A DNA stretch of 11,598 bases. It comes from Candidatus Omnitrophota bacterium (GTDB taxonomy: Bacteria > Omnitrophota > Gorgyraeia > Gygaellales > Profunditerraquicolaceae). The stretch spans positions 1-11,598 of the forward strand of contig JAHFFQ010000033.1 in NCBI GenBank assembly GCA_023247875.1. Direction: 5' to 3'. How positions within the stretch are numbered: position 1 is the stretch's first letter; every line of letters starts with the position of its first letter. A program made the position numbers and the translations under genes. Below are positions 1 through 6,280 of the stretch, piece after piece. The notes under the pieces were generated by a model. It was not told where the DNA came from. It did no database searches and worked only from the letters and a program-made list of their open reading frames with translations.

Positions 1-797
1 TGCTGCCGCTTATATTCCTGGTCTCGCCGCTAATTGTTTTGTTCTTGACAAGCGCGGTCATTGTTTCAAGGCGCTATACCAGAAAGATAATTTTTGGCAG
101 CCTCTTTTTCTTGGTTTGTCTTTTTCCGGTCCTCCAATTGATACCTACGGGCAATGCCATAGTCGCCGACCGTTATGCGTATTTATCGTCAATAGGCATA
201 TTTTATATCATCGCCGAGTTTATCATCTGGTTTTATCAAAATAAACTAAAAAAGGCACCGATTATCAAGGCATTTAGCATAACGGCTTTGGTTATAGTAA
301 TAGCGGCGTTGTCTTTTTTGACCTGGAATAGGTCTAAAGTGTGGGGGAGCTCCGATACCTGGTTTGACGATGTTTTAGAATCCTATCCTGACCGGGTAAA
401 AGAGAAGATAAGATTTTATAAGAAAGAGGTCGATCGGCATCATGGGTCTCCGGAGGCATATAACAATCTTGCCGTCTTCTGCGGAGGGCTTGGTAACCAT
501 AAGGTAGCGATTTTCTATTCCCAAAAGTCAATAGAAATTAATCCGAATTCTCCGGAGGCATATAACAATCTTGCCGCCGCGTACGGATTTTCCGGAAATT
601 CTGAGAAAGCCATAGAATTTTCTCAAAAATCCATAGCTTTGGATCCGCGCTTTGCCCCGGCTTATAATAATCTAGCCGTAGCGTATTACGGTATGAAACA
701 GTATGACTTGGCCGTCCAAAATATCGATATGGCTATGGGGCTGGGTTTTGAAGCAAATCCCGCATTTTTAAGGGAGTTAAATAAACACAGGCAATGA
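1..797 (+). CDS. C-terminal part of a TMTC/GT-C-like membrane protein with three TPR repeats (5' truncated)
   Basis: The frame is open from the left edge (first full codon at base 3), so the true start lies upstream; the TTG at 39 is internal. The visible part begins with hydrophobic helices. It then carries the stretch PTGNAIVADRYAYLSSIG (about 153-212), a hallmark of TMTC-type and related bacterial GT-C membrane glycosyltransferases with TPR tails. A further membrane helix follows at about 279-320, then a Trp-rich juxtamembrane segment (WNRSKVWGSSDTWFDDV), and then three 34-residue TPR units at 447-548, 549-650 and 651-752, each with the AYNNLA core. In the family the membrane part transfers or handles sugars from a polyprenyl carrier, and the TPRs bind partner proteins outside the cytoplasm. 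The catalytic N-terminus is not in the window, so activity is inferred. The same TPR tail also occurs in uncharacterised relatives. No terminator is visible after the TGA stop. Confidence 0.8.
   Translation, partial: LPLIFLVSPLIVLFLTSAVIVSRRYTRKIIFGSLFFLVCLFPVLQLIPTGNAIVADRYAYLSSIGIFYIIAEFIIWFYQNKLKKAPIIKAFSITALVIVIAALSFLTWNRSKVWGSSDTWFDDVLESYPDRVKEKIRFYKKEVDRHHGSPEAYNNLAVFCGGLGNHKVAIFYSQKSIEINPNSPEAYNNLAAAYGFSGNSEKAIEFSQKSIALDPRFAPAYNNLAVAYYGMKQYDLAVQNIDMAMGLGFEANPAFLRELNKHRQ
447..576 (+). repeat. 28-bp identical direct repeat, two copies 102 bp apart, in adjacent TPR units
   Basis: The 28 bases at 447-474 and at 549-576 are identical and encode the start of TPR units 1 and 2 (SPEAYNNLA). 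The offset of 102 bp is exactly one 34-codon TPR. The rest of the two units has diverged, so this is either a fairly recent unit duplication or local gene conversion at the conserved first helix. The third unit (from 651) has the same protein core but different DNA. Confidence 0.9.
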
Positions 798-820
798 GGT
801 CAATTTGCATCAAGTTATGT

Positions 821-848
821 TTGACAAACCGCAATAATGTAGTATAAT
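821..848 (+). promoter_or_regulatory. Sigma70-type promoter for the leader, zinc mini-protein and helicase
   Basis: A perfect -35 box TTGACA lies at 821-826 and a perfect -10 box TATAAT at 843-848, separated by 16 bases. Transcription would start near 854-856, at the beginning of the structured leader. It sits 24 bases after the stop of the TPR gene. Having both hexamers at consensus suggests strong basal initiation, so control probably acts after initiation through the leader. Confidence 0.8.
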
Positions 849-853
849 AAAAC

Positions 854-909
854 AAAGATTAGCGAAAACTTTAAGCCGCCGGGGGACCACTAACCTTTGC
901 GGCTTTTTT
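854..909 (+). ncRNA. Short structured 5' leader: candidate pseudoknot or attenuator RNA
   Basis: The predicted transcript begins here and two helices can be drawn. Helix A pairs 854-862 (AAAGATTAG) with 890-898 (CTAACCTTT): nine positions with one A-C mismatch. Helix B pairs 873-879 (AAGCCGC) with 899-905 (GCGGCTT): seven perfect pairs. They interleave, so they either form an H-type pseudoknot or hinder one another sterically. With no bases between the two 3' strands and two 10-base linkers, a fully stacked pseudoknot would be strained, and alternation may be more likely. The purine-rich linker at 880-889 (CGGGGGACCA) is unpaired and could be a recognition element. The leader runs straight into a U-run and then a strong Shine-Dalgarno. 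I cannot assign it to a known riboswitch class. It could also be a plain attenuator, or a short independent RNA if the hairpin terminates efficiently. Confidence 0.5.
873..909 (+). terminator. Terminator-like hairpin with U-run in the leader
   Basis: A perfect 7-bp GC-rich stem (873-879 with 899-905) encloses a 19-base loop and runs into six T residues (904-909). The large loop is unusual for a simple terminator. It lies only about 20 bases after the predicted transcription start and directly before the next gene, which suits attenuation better than the end of the TPR gene's transcript, although it could serve both. Confidence 0.55.
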
Positions 910-1074
910 ATGGAGGTGCATATCAAAAAGGTAAAGACTTCACTAAAAGGAAGGAAATGCAAATTTTTGCATTGCAAGCATATTTTGAGTATTTATAATC
1001 ATGAGGATTATTGCCATGTGCATCTGGGCTTGTTAGCTTACGATCACAAACCCAAGGCCATGAAGGTATCATGA
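910..1074 (+). CDS. 54-residue putative zinc-binding mini-protein, coupled to the DEAD-box helicase
   Basis: This short frame is open from 838, with its only ATG at 910, and ends in TGA at 1072-1074, overlapping the helicase ATG (1071) as ATGA. The product is basic at the N-terminus and carries a compact Cys/His cluster: C17, C22, C35 and H38 (H36 is an alternative), spaced C-x4-C-x12-C-x2-H around the core LSIYN. This resembles the small C-x2-C...LSxYN...C-x2-C/H zinc-ribbon cores seen in some bacterial regulators. The role is unknown; binding nucleic acid or the helicase is an inference from context. Start choice is uncertain. ATG 910 has no Shine-Dalgarno, while the strong GGAGGTG at 912-918 would best serve the in-frame ATC at 922, giving 50 residues. 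The cysteine cluster is kept either way. The coupled overlap and preserved motif argue that it is real. Confidence 0.65.
   Translation: MEVHIKKVKTSLKGRKCKFLHCKHILSIYNHEDYCHVHLGLLAYDHKPKAMKVS
912..918 (+). promoter_or_regulatory. Very strong Shine-Dalgarno (GGAGGTG) with no standard start codon at the right distance
   Basis: GGAGGTG matches seven consecutive bases of the anti-Shine-Dalgarno complement. No ATG, GTG or TTG follows at 4-10 bases in any frame. The codon five bases after GGAGG is ATC (922-924), in frame with the zinc mini-protein. Alternatively the site may be a ribosome standby site for the ATG at 910, or part of the leader's regulatory fold. Confidence 0.5.
956..973 (+). repeat. 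AT-rich 8-bp inverted repeat inside the mini-protein gene
   Basis: AATGCAAA (956-963) and TTTGCATT (966-973) are perfect inverted copies around two T residues. In RNA this makes a weak, AU-rich hairpin just downstream of the ribosome-binding region, over the codons for the first two cysteines. A role in temperature- or helicase-dependent translation is possible but unproven. The palindrome could equally bind a protein in DNA or be coincidental. Confidence 0.4.
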
Positions 1075-2336
1075 CGAATAAACCGGCCGTGACAAATAAT
1101 ATTACACAAGCTAACCCGGGTTTTTATGGACTGGGTATCGCACCGAAAATACTGGATATCCTGGAGCGCATGAAGTTCAAGGTGCCTACTCCGATCCAGC
1201 TAAAGGCGATCCCTCTGGCCATTGAAGGTAAGGATATTGTAGGTATTGCCCAGACCGGAACCGGCAAGACGCATTCCTTTGCTATCCCCATGGTTCAACG
1301 CCTGGTGCAAAAAAAGGGCATTGGTTTGGTGCTGGCTCCGACCAGGGAGCTGGCCATTCAGATCGACGAAGCTTTTCAGAATATTGCTCATGCCTTTGGC
1401 ATGAAGACCGCCTGCCTTATAGGTGGGGCGCCCATGGAGCCCCAGGTGCAGGCACTGCGCAGGGATCCTCGCGTGGTTATCGCTACCCCCGGCAGGCTCA
1501 TTGACCATATGTCGCAGTGGAATTTTATTCCGGACATGGTGGTCATGCTTGTGCTTGATGAAGCCGACCGTATGCTGGATATGGGTTTTGCCCCGCAGAT
1601 AGATAAGATCCTGCGTTTCCTGCCCAAAGAAAGACAGACAATGCTATTTTCGGCGACCATGCCCAAAGAGATCATGAATATAGCATCCAAGCACATGAAA
1701 TTGCCCTTAAGTGTTGAGATCGCCCCTTCCGGGACTACCGCTGAGTTGGTCACCCAGGAATTATTCATCGTCAAGAGGGAGGATAAATCGCGCCTGTTAA
1801 AGAAGCTGCTTGCGCAATACCACGGTACCGTGCTTTTGTTTTCGCGCACTAAACATAATGCCAGAAAGATCGTCAAGTCGATCAGGGATATGGGGCATTC
1901 GGCTTCAGAAATACATTCCAACCGTACCCTTAGTCAGCGCCGGGATGCACTGGAAGGTTTTAAATCCGGGAAATACCGTGTGCTGGTTGCTACTGATATT
2001 GCCTCGCGGGGTATTGATGTTACCGGTATTGAGTTAGTGCTTAATTATGACCTGCCGGAAGATGCGGAAAATTACGTGCACCGCATCGGCCGCACCGCCC
2101 GGGCCGGGCATAAAGGCCATGCCGTTTCTTTTGCCACCCCTGACCAGAGTAATGATGTGCGTGATATTGAAAAACTGATCAAAGCCACCCTGCCCGTATC
2201 AAAGCACCCTGAGATCACCCTTGATAAATTCAGCGAATCCGGTCATCACCCCGCTCATCAACCAGGCCATAGGCAGCCAAAACATGCTCAAGCCAAGAAA
2301 CCGTATAAATTTCCCCGTCCCAAATTCTACCGCTAA
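1071..2336 (+). CDS. rhlE: ATP-dependent DEAD-box RNA helicase, RhlE type
   Basis: A 421-residue protein with every helicase motif in order: Q motif (F18 to Q43), motif I AQTGTGKT (60-67), Ia PTRELA (90-95), GG (118-119), Ib TPGR (139-142), II DEAD (163-166), III SAT (194-196), IV around LLFSRT (255-260), V ATDIASRGID (307-316) and VI HRIGRTARAG (337-346). The tail (about 390-421) is rich in His, Pro, Lys and Arg and ends in an aromatic-basic stretch, as in RhlE-like proteins that use basic tails to hold RNA. It would unwind RNA in the cytoplasm, for example in ribosome assembly or mRNA turnover at low temperature. ATG 1071 is preferred over the upstream TTG at 1011 because it overlaps the mini-protein stop (ATGA), has AAGG at 1063-1066 and puts the Q motif at the normal distance. 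The leader at 854-909 probably controls it. Confidence 0.95.
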   Translation: MTNKPAVTNNITQANPGFYGLGIAPKILDILERMKFKVPTPIQLKAIPLAIEGKDIVGIAQTGTGKTHSFAIPMVQRLVQKKGIGLVLAPTRELAIQIDEAFQNIAHAFGMKTACLIGGAPMEPQVQALRRDPRVVIATPGRLIDHMSQWNFIPDMVVMLVLDEADRMLDMGFAPQIDKILRFLPKERQTMLFSATMPKEIMNIASKHMKLPLSVEIAPSGTTAELVTQELFIVKREDKSRLLKKLLAQYHGTVLLFSRTKHNARKIVKSIRDMGHSASEIHSNRTLSQRRDALEGFKSGKYRVLVATDIASRGIDVTGIELVLNYDLPEDAENYVHRIGRTARAGHKGHAVSFATPDQSNDVRDIEKLIKATLPVSKHPEITLDKFSESGHHPAHQPGHRQPKHAQAKKPYKFPRPKFYR

Positions 2337-2342
2337 AAATCC

Positions 2343-2371
2343 TTGCTAAACAGCCCATTTTTTTCTATAAT
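2343..2371 (+). promoter_or_regulatory. Sigma70-type promoter for the efflux operon
   Basis: TTGCTA (2343-2348) and TATAAT (2366-2371) are separated by 17 bases, with an AT-rich discriminator region after them. Predicted start is near 2378, giving a leader of about 25 bases before the TTG start at 2403. No terminator hairpin is visible between the helicase stop and this promoter, so read-through from upstream may add to expression. Confidence 0.65.
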
Positions 2372-2391
2372 AATATAAATAAATTAAGAAA

Positions 2392-2397
2392 AAGGAG
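2392..2397 (+). promoter_or_regulatory. Shine-Dalgarno fixing the TTG start of the TolC-like gene
   Basis: AAGGAG ends five bases before TTG 2403, which is the only start codon placed so that a complete signal peptide is made. Confidence 0.75.
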
Positions 2398-2402
2398 TCG
2401 CG

Positions 2403-3779
2403 TTGTCAGATAAGAAACAGATAATCTTTAGCGCTGTGTCATTATCCGTGTTTCTTATCTTTCCCCCCGTTTTCAGTCAGGATAACCAGCCAACCGGCGG
2501 AAGCGATCTCAATCTTTCCGATACCATCCTGCTGGCTTTTAAAAACAATAAAGACATCCAGATACAGGAAAAAGAAATTACTATTGCCTCTGCCGATATA
2601 CTCAACGCTACCAGCGTATTCCTGCCGCAGATAAACCTTCAAGGGACATATACCCATAACGATAAGGCGCTTTCACCTCAAAATATCTTCTCCGGGTATA
2701 AGAATGATAACCTGGCCAATCTATCGCTATCCCAATCCGTTTACAGCGGCGGGTTTAATATGGCTAACCTCAATCAGGCCAAGCTTTCTTTAGATGCGCA
2801 GAAGGAGACTTTGCGCGCCAAGAAATTGGATGTAGAGTTTGATGCCAGGAGGCTTTATTACGGGCTCCTGCTTGCTTATGAGACCGAGCGTATTGCCAAG
2901 GATGCCCTGGAGCAGGCAATAGCGCATTACGAAGATGTAAGGCGGATGTATGAGCAGGGGACAGCTTCGCGTTTTGACCTGCTGCAATCCGGGGTGCAGG
3001 TTTCCTTGCTTGAGCCGGAGGTGGTCAGGGCAAAAAATGATATTGAGACCCTGAAAGCCGACCTGAACAAACTCCTGAGCCGCAATGTAGATGTTCCCAT
3101 AGAAACGAAAGAAAAACTTTCCTACTCCATTATTGAGATAAGAGAGGGTGAGTTTTTGAAGGCAGCTTACCTGGAGCGGCCGGAGATAAAGCTGAAATCC
3201 CTGGGAATCGATATTGATAAATGGGGTATCCAGATGGCCAGGTCAGGGTATCGGCCGCAGGTGGATATCCTGGCGGGGTATTCTTACCGTTCAAATAATC
3301 TCGGCAATATGATCAATGAGGAGCATAAGAATTGGAATGCCGGGATATCGGTGAATATCCCGATCTTCGAAGGTTTTTCTACCAAAGCCAAGGTTGACGC
3401 GGCAAAAGCGCGTTTCGCGCAGGCAAAGCTCAGCAAGGAAAATTTAACCGACCAGATTGCCGTAGAGGTGCGTAAGGCCTGTCTTGGGCTGAAGGAATCG
3501 GAAGCGATTATCAGGTCGCAGAAGGATAATGTAGGCCAGGCGCGGGAGGCTTTAAGGATATCCGAGGTCAGCTACGCCAACGGTGTAGCGATAAATCTGG
3601 ATGTTTTAGATGCCCAGGTCTCACTTGCTCAGATCCAGAAGAACCTGGCTTCGGGTATTTATGACTATTTGATGGCGCAGGCCTATCTTGACCGCAGCAT
3701 CGGCCGTTCCGTATTAAGTGTAGCGCCAGGTACTGCTGCCGCAGGCAGCCACGGAGGAGAGAATGAAAAAAAAGGTTAA
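2403..3779 (+). CDS. TolC-family outer-membrane efflux channel
   Basis: A 458-residue protein with a signal peptide (basic MSDKK, hydrophobic core about 8-24, likely cleavage after VFS near residue 25). Two related OEP repeats follow (about 35-225 and 245-440). Each has a long amphipathic helix pair rich in Ala, Gln, Lys and Glu and a beta segment marked by LPQINLQGTYTHND and RPQVDILAGYSYRS. Length and layout fit TolC/OprM-type channels, which form trimers spanning the outer membrane and periplasm. Translation starts at TTG, supported by AAGGAG. The last 17 bases overlap the adaptor gene, so the two are probably translationally coupled. As first gene of the operon it makes the pump self-contained, whereas E. 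coli ybhGFSR has no adjacent channel gene. The C-terminal Gly/Ala-rich, charged tail is unlikely to be structured. The substrate cannot be read from the sequence. Confidence 0.93.
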   Translation: MSDKKQIIFSAVSLSVFLIFPPVFSQDNQPTGGSDLNLSDTILLAFKNNKDIQIQEKEITIASADILNATSVFLPQINLQGTYTHNDKALSPQNIFSGYKNDNLANLSLSQSVYSGGFNMANLNQAKLSLDAQKETLRAKKLDVEFDARRLYYGLLLAYETERIAKDALEQAIAHYEDVRRMYEQGTASRFDLLQSGVQVSLLEPEVVRAKNDIETLKADLNKLLSRNVDVPIETKEKLSYSIIEIREGEFLKAAYLERPEIKLKSLGIDIDKWGIQMARSGYRPQVDILAGYSYRSNNLGNMINEEHKNWNAGISVNIPIFEGFSTKAKVDAAKARFAQAKLSKENLTDQIAVEVRKACLGLKESEAIIRSQKDNVGQAREALRISEVSYANGVAINLDVLDAQVSLAQIQKNLASGIYDYLMAQAYLDRSIGRSVLSVAPGTAAAGSHGGENEKKG

Positions 3780-4593
3780 ATTGATGATCTTAATCGCCGC
3801 TCTTTTTATCGCGGGGTTAGTTTGCGCGGTGTATTTTATGGTGGAGAGGAACCACAATAAGATGATAAAGGTCTCCGGTAATATTGAAGGTGATGATGTG
3901 CGCATCTCCTTCCGCGTGGACGGGCAGATCGTTGAACTGCTTACCGACGAAGGGGAGGTTGTGAAAGCCGGGGATATAGTTGCTCGTTTGAATACCGATG
4001 AGTTGACCAAGGAAAGGGACAATTCCGCAGCCGCGCTAAAAGCGGCGGAGTTCGATTATGAACTGGCAAAGATAGATTATCAAAGATCAGAGAACCTGTT
4101 GAAAGAAGGGGCGGTCTCCGTGCAAAAAAGGGACCAGGATAAAACTGCCTACGATGCCAGCAAGGCAAAAGTAGAGCAGCTGAAGGCATCCCTGGCTCTG
4201 GCTGAAACCCGCCTGGGTTTTGCGGAGTTGGCTTCCCCCTTGGACGGTTTTATACTGGTTAAGAGCAGTTTAGGGGGAGAGGTTGTAAAGTCAGGTACCC
4301 CGGTCTTTACCGCGATCGACCTGCGCAATATCTGGGTCACCGCTTACCTTGACGAAAAAGACCTGGGGAGGGTTAAGCTCGGCCAGAAGGCGGAGGTGGC
4401 TACCGATACGTTCCCGGGAAAGAGATATAAGGGAACGATTTCTTTTCTTGCGAGCCAGGCGGAGTTCACCCCTAAATTCATCCAGACCCAGGAGGAAAGA
4501 GTTAAATTAGTCTACCGTATCAAGGTCAGGGTGGATAATTCCAGCCTTGAATTAAAGCCGGGTATGCCTGCCGACGCCTATATAATCGAATAA
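3763..4593 (+). CDS. ybhG: YbhG/HlyD-like periplasmic adaptor (membrane fusion protein)
   Basis: A 276-residue protein with an N-terminal membrane anchor (about 7-26). The first lipoyl half (about 44-78, with RVDGQIVELLTDEGEVVKAG) is followed by a helical hairpin (about 80-150) and the second lipoyl half (about 152-185, with ASPLDGFI and GGEVVKSGTPV). A beta-barrel region ends in EFTPKFIQTQEERVKLVYRI and LKPGMPADAYI, which is typical of YbhG-like adaptors. It would bridge the inner-membrane ABC transporter and the outer-membrane channel in the periplasm. It is somewhat shorter than E. coli YbhG (about 330 residues). ATG 3763 has GGAGGAGA just upstream, inside the end of the TolC-like gene. 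Only three bases separate its stop from the next ATG, so the pump genes are almost certainly co-transcribed. Confidence 0.93.
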   Translation: MKKKVKLMILIAALFIAGLVCAVYFMVERNHNKMIKVSGNIEGDDVRISFRVDGQIVELLTDEGEVVKAGDIVARLNTDELTKERDNSAAALKAAEFDYELAKIDYQRSENLLKEGAVSVQKRDQDKTAYDASKAKVEQLKASLALAETRLGFAELASPLDGFILVKSSLGGEVVKSGTPVFTAIDLRNIWVTAYLDEKDLGRVKLGQKAEVATDTFPGKRYKGTISFLASQAEFTPKFIQTQEERVKLVYRIKVRVDNSSLELKPGMPADAYIIE

Positions 4594-4596
4594 AAC

Positions 4597-5334
4597 ATGG
4601 TCACCATTAAAGCCAGCCGATTAACCATGAAATTCGCTTCCCTTGTCGCCGTTGATAACCTTAATCTTGAAGTGGAGGAGGGTGAGATATTCGGTTTGGT
4701 TGGTCCGGACGGAGCAGGAAAGTCTACGACCATACGTTTATTGACCAGCATACTTGATCCCACTGAGGGGGATGCCTGGGTTTGCGATAAGCATACGGTC
4801 AAAGATGCCGAAACGGTTAAGGAATCTATCGCTTACATGTCCCAGCGTTTCGGCTTATACGAGGAGTTAAGCGTTATAGAGAATATCAATTTCTACGCCG
4901 ATGTTTACGGCATTGCCCGGGATAAGCGCACCGCTGCCATTGACCGGCTGCTTGGGTTTTCCGGCCTGATACCTTTTAAGCAGCGTTTTGCCGGGAAACT
5001 CTCCGGAGGAATGAAACAGAAATTAGGGCTTGCCTGCGCCCTCATACATACCCCAAGGGTATTATTCCTCGATGAGCCCACTAACGGGGTTGACCCTGTC
5101 TCAAGAAGGGATTTCTGGAATATCCTTTACGGTTTGCTGAAAGAAAAGGTCACTATATTCTGTTCCACCTCCTATCTTGATGAGGCCGAGCGCTGCCACA
5201 GGGTCGGCCTGATGCACAAGGGCAAGCTCTTACGCTGCGACTATCCGAGCAATATCAAGAAGGAATTCAATGCCAGGACACTGGAAGAGGCTTTTATAAC
5301 TATAATCAATGAATACGAACGAAAACAGCCCTGA
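4597..5334 (+). CDS. ABC exporter ATPase 1 (equivalent to the N-terminal half of YbhF)
   Basis: A 245-residue nucleotide-binding protein with Walker A GPDGAGKST (36-44), Q-loop Q83, signature LSGGMKQ (135-141), Walker B VLFLDE (155-160) and D-loop region GVDP (164-167). The GPD variant of Walker A and the LSGGMKQKLGLACALIH block match the first ATPase domain of YbhF. The position of the switch histidine is Ser192 (TSYLDEAE in place of THYMDEAE), so this site may hydrolyse ATP poorly and act mainly as a partner. The protein ends right after the catalytic domain, without the C-terminal extension of ATPase 2. Its last 26 bases overlap the next gene in another frame. It should form a heterodimer with ATPase 2 on the cytoplasmic face of the two permeases. 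No clear Shine-Dalgarno precedes the ATG; translation probably re-initiates from the adaptor gene. Confidence 0.93.
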   Translation: MVTIKASRLTMKFASLVAVDNLNLEVEEGEIFGLVGPDGAGKSTTIRLLTSILDPTEGDAWVCDKHTVKDAETVKESIAYMSQRFGLYEELSVIENINFYADVYGIARDKRTAAIDRLLGFSGLIPFKQRFAGKLSGGMKQKLGLACALIHTPRVLFLDEPTNGVDPVSRRDFWNILYGLLKEKVTIFCSTSYLDEAERCHRVGLMHKGKLLRCDYPSNIKKEFNARTLEEAFITIINEYERKQP

Positions 5335-6280
5335 CAATATCGCCGTAAGCGTAAAGGACCTGGAAAAGAAATTCGGGGATTTTACCGCGGTGAATAAGAT
5401 CAGTTTTGATGTCCGGCGGGGGGAGATATTCGGATTTCTCGGGCCTAACGGCGCCGGTAAATCCACCACTATCAGGATGTTGTGCGGGATTATTTCTCCT
5501 TCGTCGGGCAGCGGACAGGTCGGAGGTTTTGATATTATCAGGGAGCAGTATAAGATCAAGGAACATATCGGATACATGTCGCAGAAATTTTCCCTTTATA
5601 ATGATCTGAGCGTGGAGGAGAATATCAATTTCTACAGCGGCATCTATAAGATACCGAAAGCACAAAAGAAGGAGCGTTTTAATATGGTGATCCGCTCCGC
5701 TGGGTTAGAGGGGATGGAAGGCGCCCTTACCTCTACCCTTGCCGGAGGATGGAAGCAGCGCCTGGCTTTAGGTTGCGCGCTCCTGCATAAGCCCACGATC
5801 ATATTCCTCGATGAGCCCACATCGGGGGTTGACCCTATTACCCGGGCTAATTTTTGGGGGGTCATCAAAGAGCTGGCCGCCGGAGGCGTAACGGTGTTTG
5901 TTACCACGCATTATATGGATGAGGCGGAGAATTGCAACCGCATGGTTTTGATCTATCACGGAACGATCATTGCCGGCGGGACCCCCCAAGAGATGAAAAC
6001 TACGTGCATGAAGAATGAGGTGCTTGAGATAACCCTGCCCGACTCCAAGGATTGGCTGGAAAAGATAAGCCGGATAGAAGGGGTCAAGGAGGCTTCACTT
6101 TTCGGCTCCGACATTCATACTGTTGTTTACGACAGCGCCAAGGCAATATCCGCGATAAAGGAGTTCTTTCGGCAGGAAAAGGTGGAGGAGTTTGATGTCA
6201 GGAAGATCCTTCCATCGCTGGAAGATGTATTTGTTTCTTCAATAGAGGAATATGACAAGAGAGAGCCTGAAAAGAATTAA
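5309..6280 (+). CDS. ABC exporter ATPase 2 (equivalent to the C-terminal half of YbhF)
   Basis: A 323-residue nucleotide-binding protein with Walker A GPNGAGKST (45-53), Q-loop Q92, a variant signature LAGGWKQ (144-150), Walker B IIFLDE (164-169), GVDP, and the switch histidine H201 in THYMDEAE. The Trp-containing signature is like that of the second YbhF domain. A C-terminal domain of about 95 residues follows (from about 228), resembling the DrrA-type accessory region that helps couple to the permease. The catalytic and signature residues it keeps complement those changed in ATPase 1, which fits one proficient and one degenerate ATP site in a heterodimer. The start at 5309 lies inside the end of ATPase 1, and its 3' end overlaps the first permease by 29 bases, indicating coupled translation and fixed stoichiometry. 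Confidence 0.94.
   Translation: MNTNENSPDNIAVSVKDLEKKFGDFTAVNKISFDVRRGEIFGFLGPNGAGKSTTIRMLCGIISPSSGSGQVGGFDIIREQYKIKEHIGYMSQKFSLYNDLSVEENINFYSGIYKIPKAQKKERFNMVIRSAGLEGMEGALTSTLAGGWKQRLALGCALLHKPTIIFLDEPTSGVDPITRANFWGVIKELAAGGVTVFVTTHYMDEAENCNRMVLIYHGTIIAGGTPQEMKTTCMKNEVLEITLPDSKDWLEKISRIEGVKEASLFGSDIHTVVYDSAKAISAIKEFFRQEKVEEFDVRKILPSLEDVFVSSIEEYDKREPEKN

Noticed and set aside
854..909. Cyclic-di-GMP (GEMM), preQ1 or SAM-II riboswitch
   Set aside because: The interleaved helices and the GCGAAAAC and AAGCC pieces are superficially similar, but the conserved core sequences and helix lengths of these classes cannot be matched. It is left unclassified.
1011..1070. TTG at 1011 as the start of the DEAD-box helicase
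   Set aside because: It would add 20 residues unlike any helicase N-terminus and run deep into the mini-protein gene. ATG 1071 has the ATGA overlap, an upstream AAGG and normal distance to the Q motif.
1388..1921. Long open frame on the minus strand inside the helicase gene
   Set aside because: It lies wholly antisense to conserved helicase motifs, its translation has no recognisable domain, and no promoter or ribosome site is evident. It is a by-product of the coding strand's codon use.
2337..2402. Terminator after the helicase gene
   Set aside because: There is a T-run at 2358-2364 but no stable inverted repeat before it. The run sits in the spacer of the downstream promoter.
5230..5907. 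Several overlapping minus-strand open frames under the ATPase genes
   Set aside because: They mirror the Walker and signature regions of the ATPases in other frames and show low-complexity composition without a family signature.
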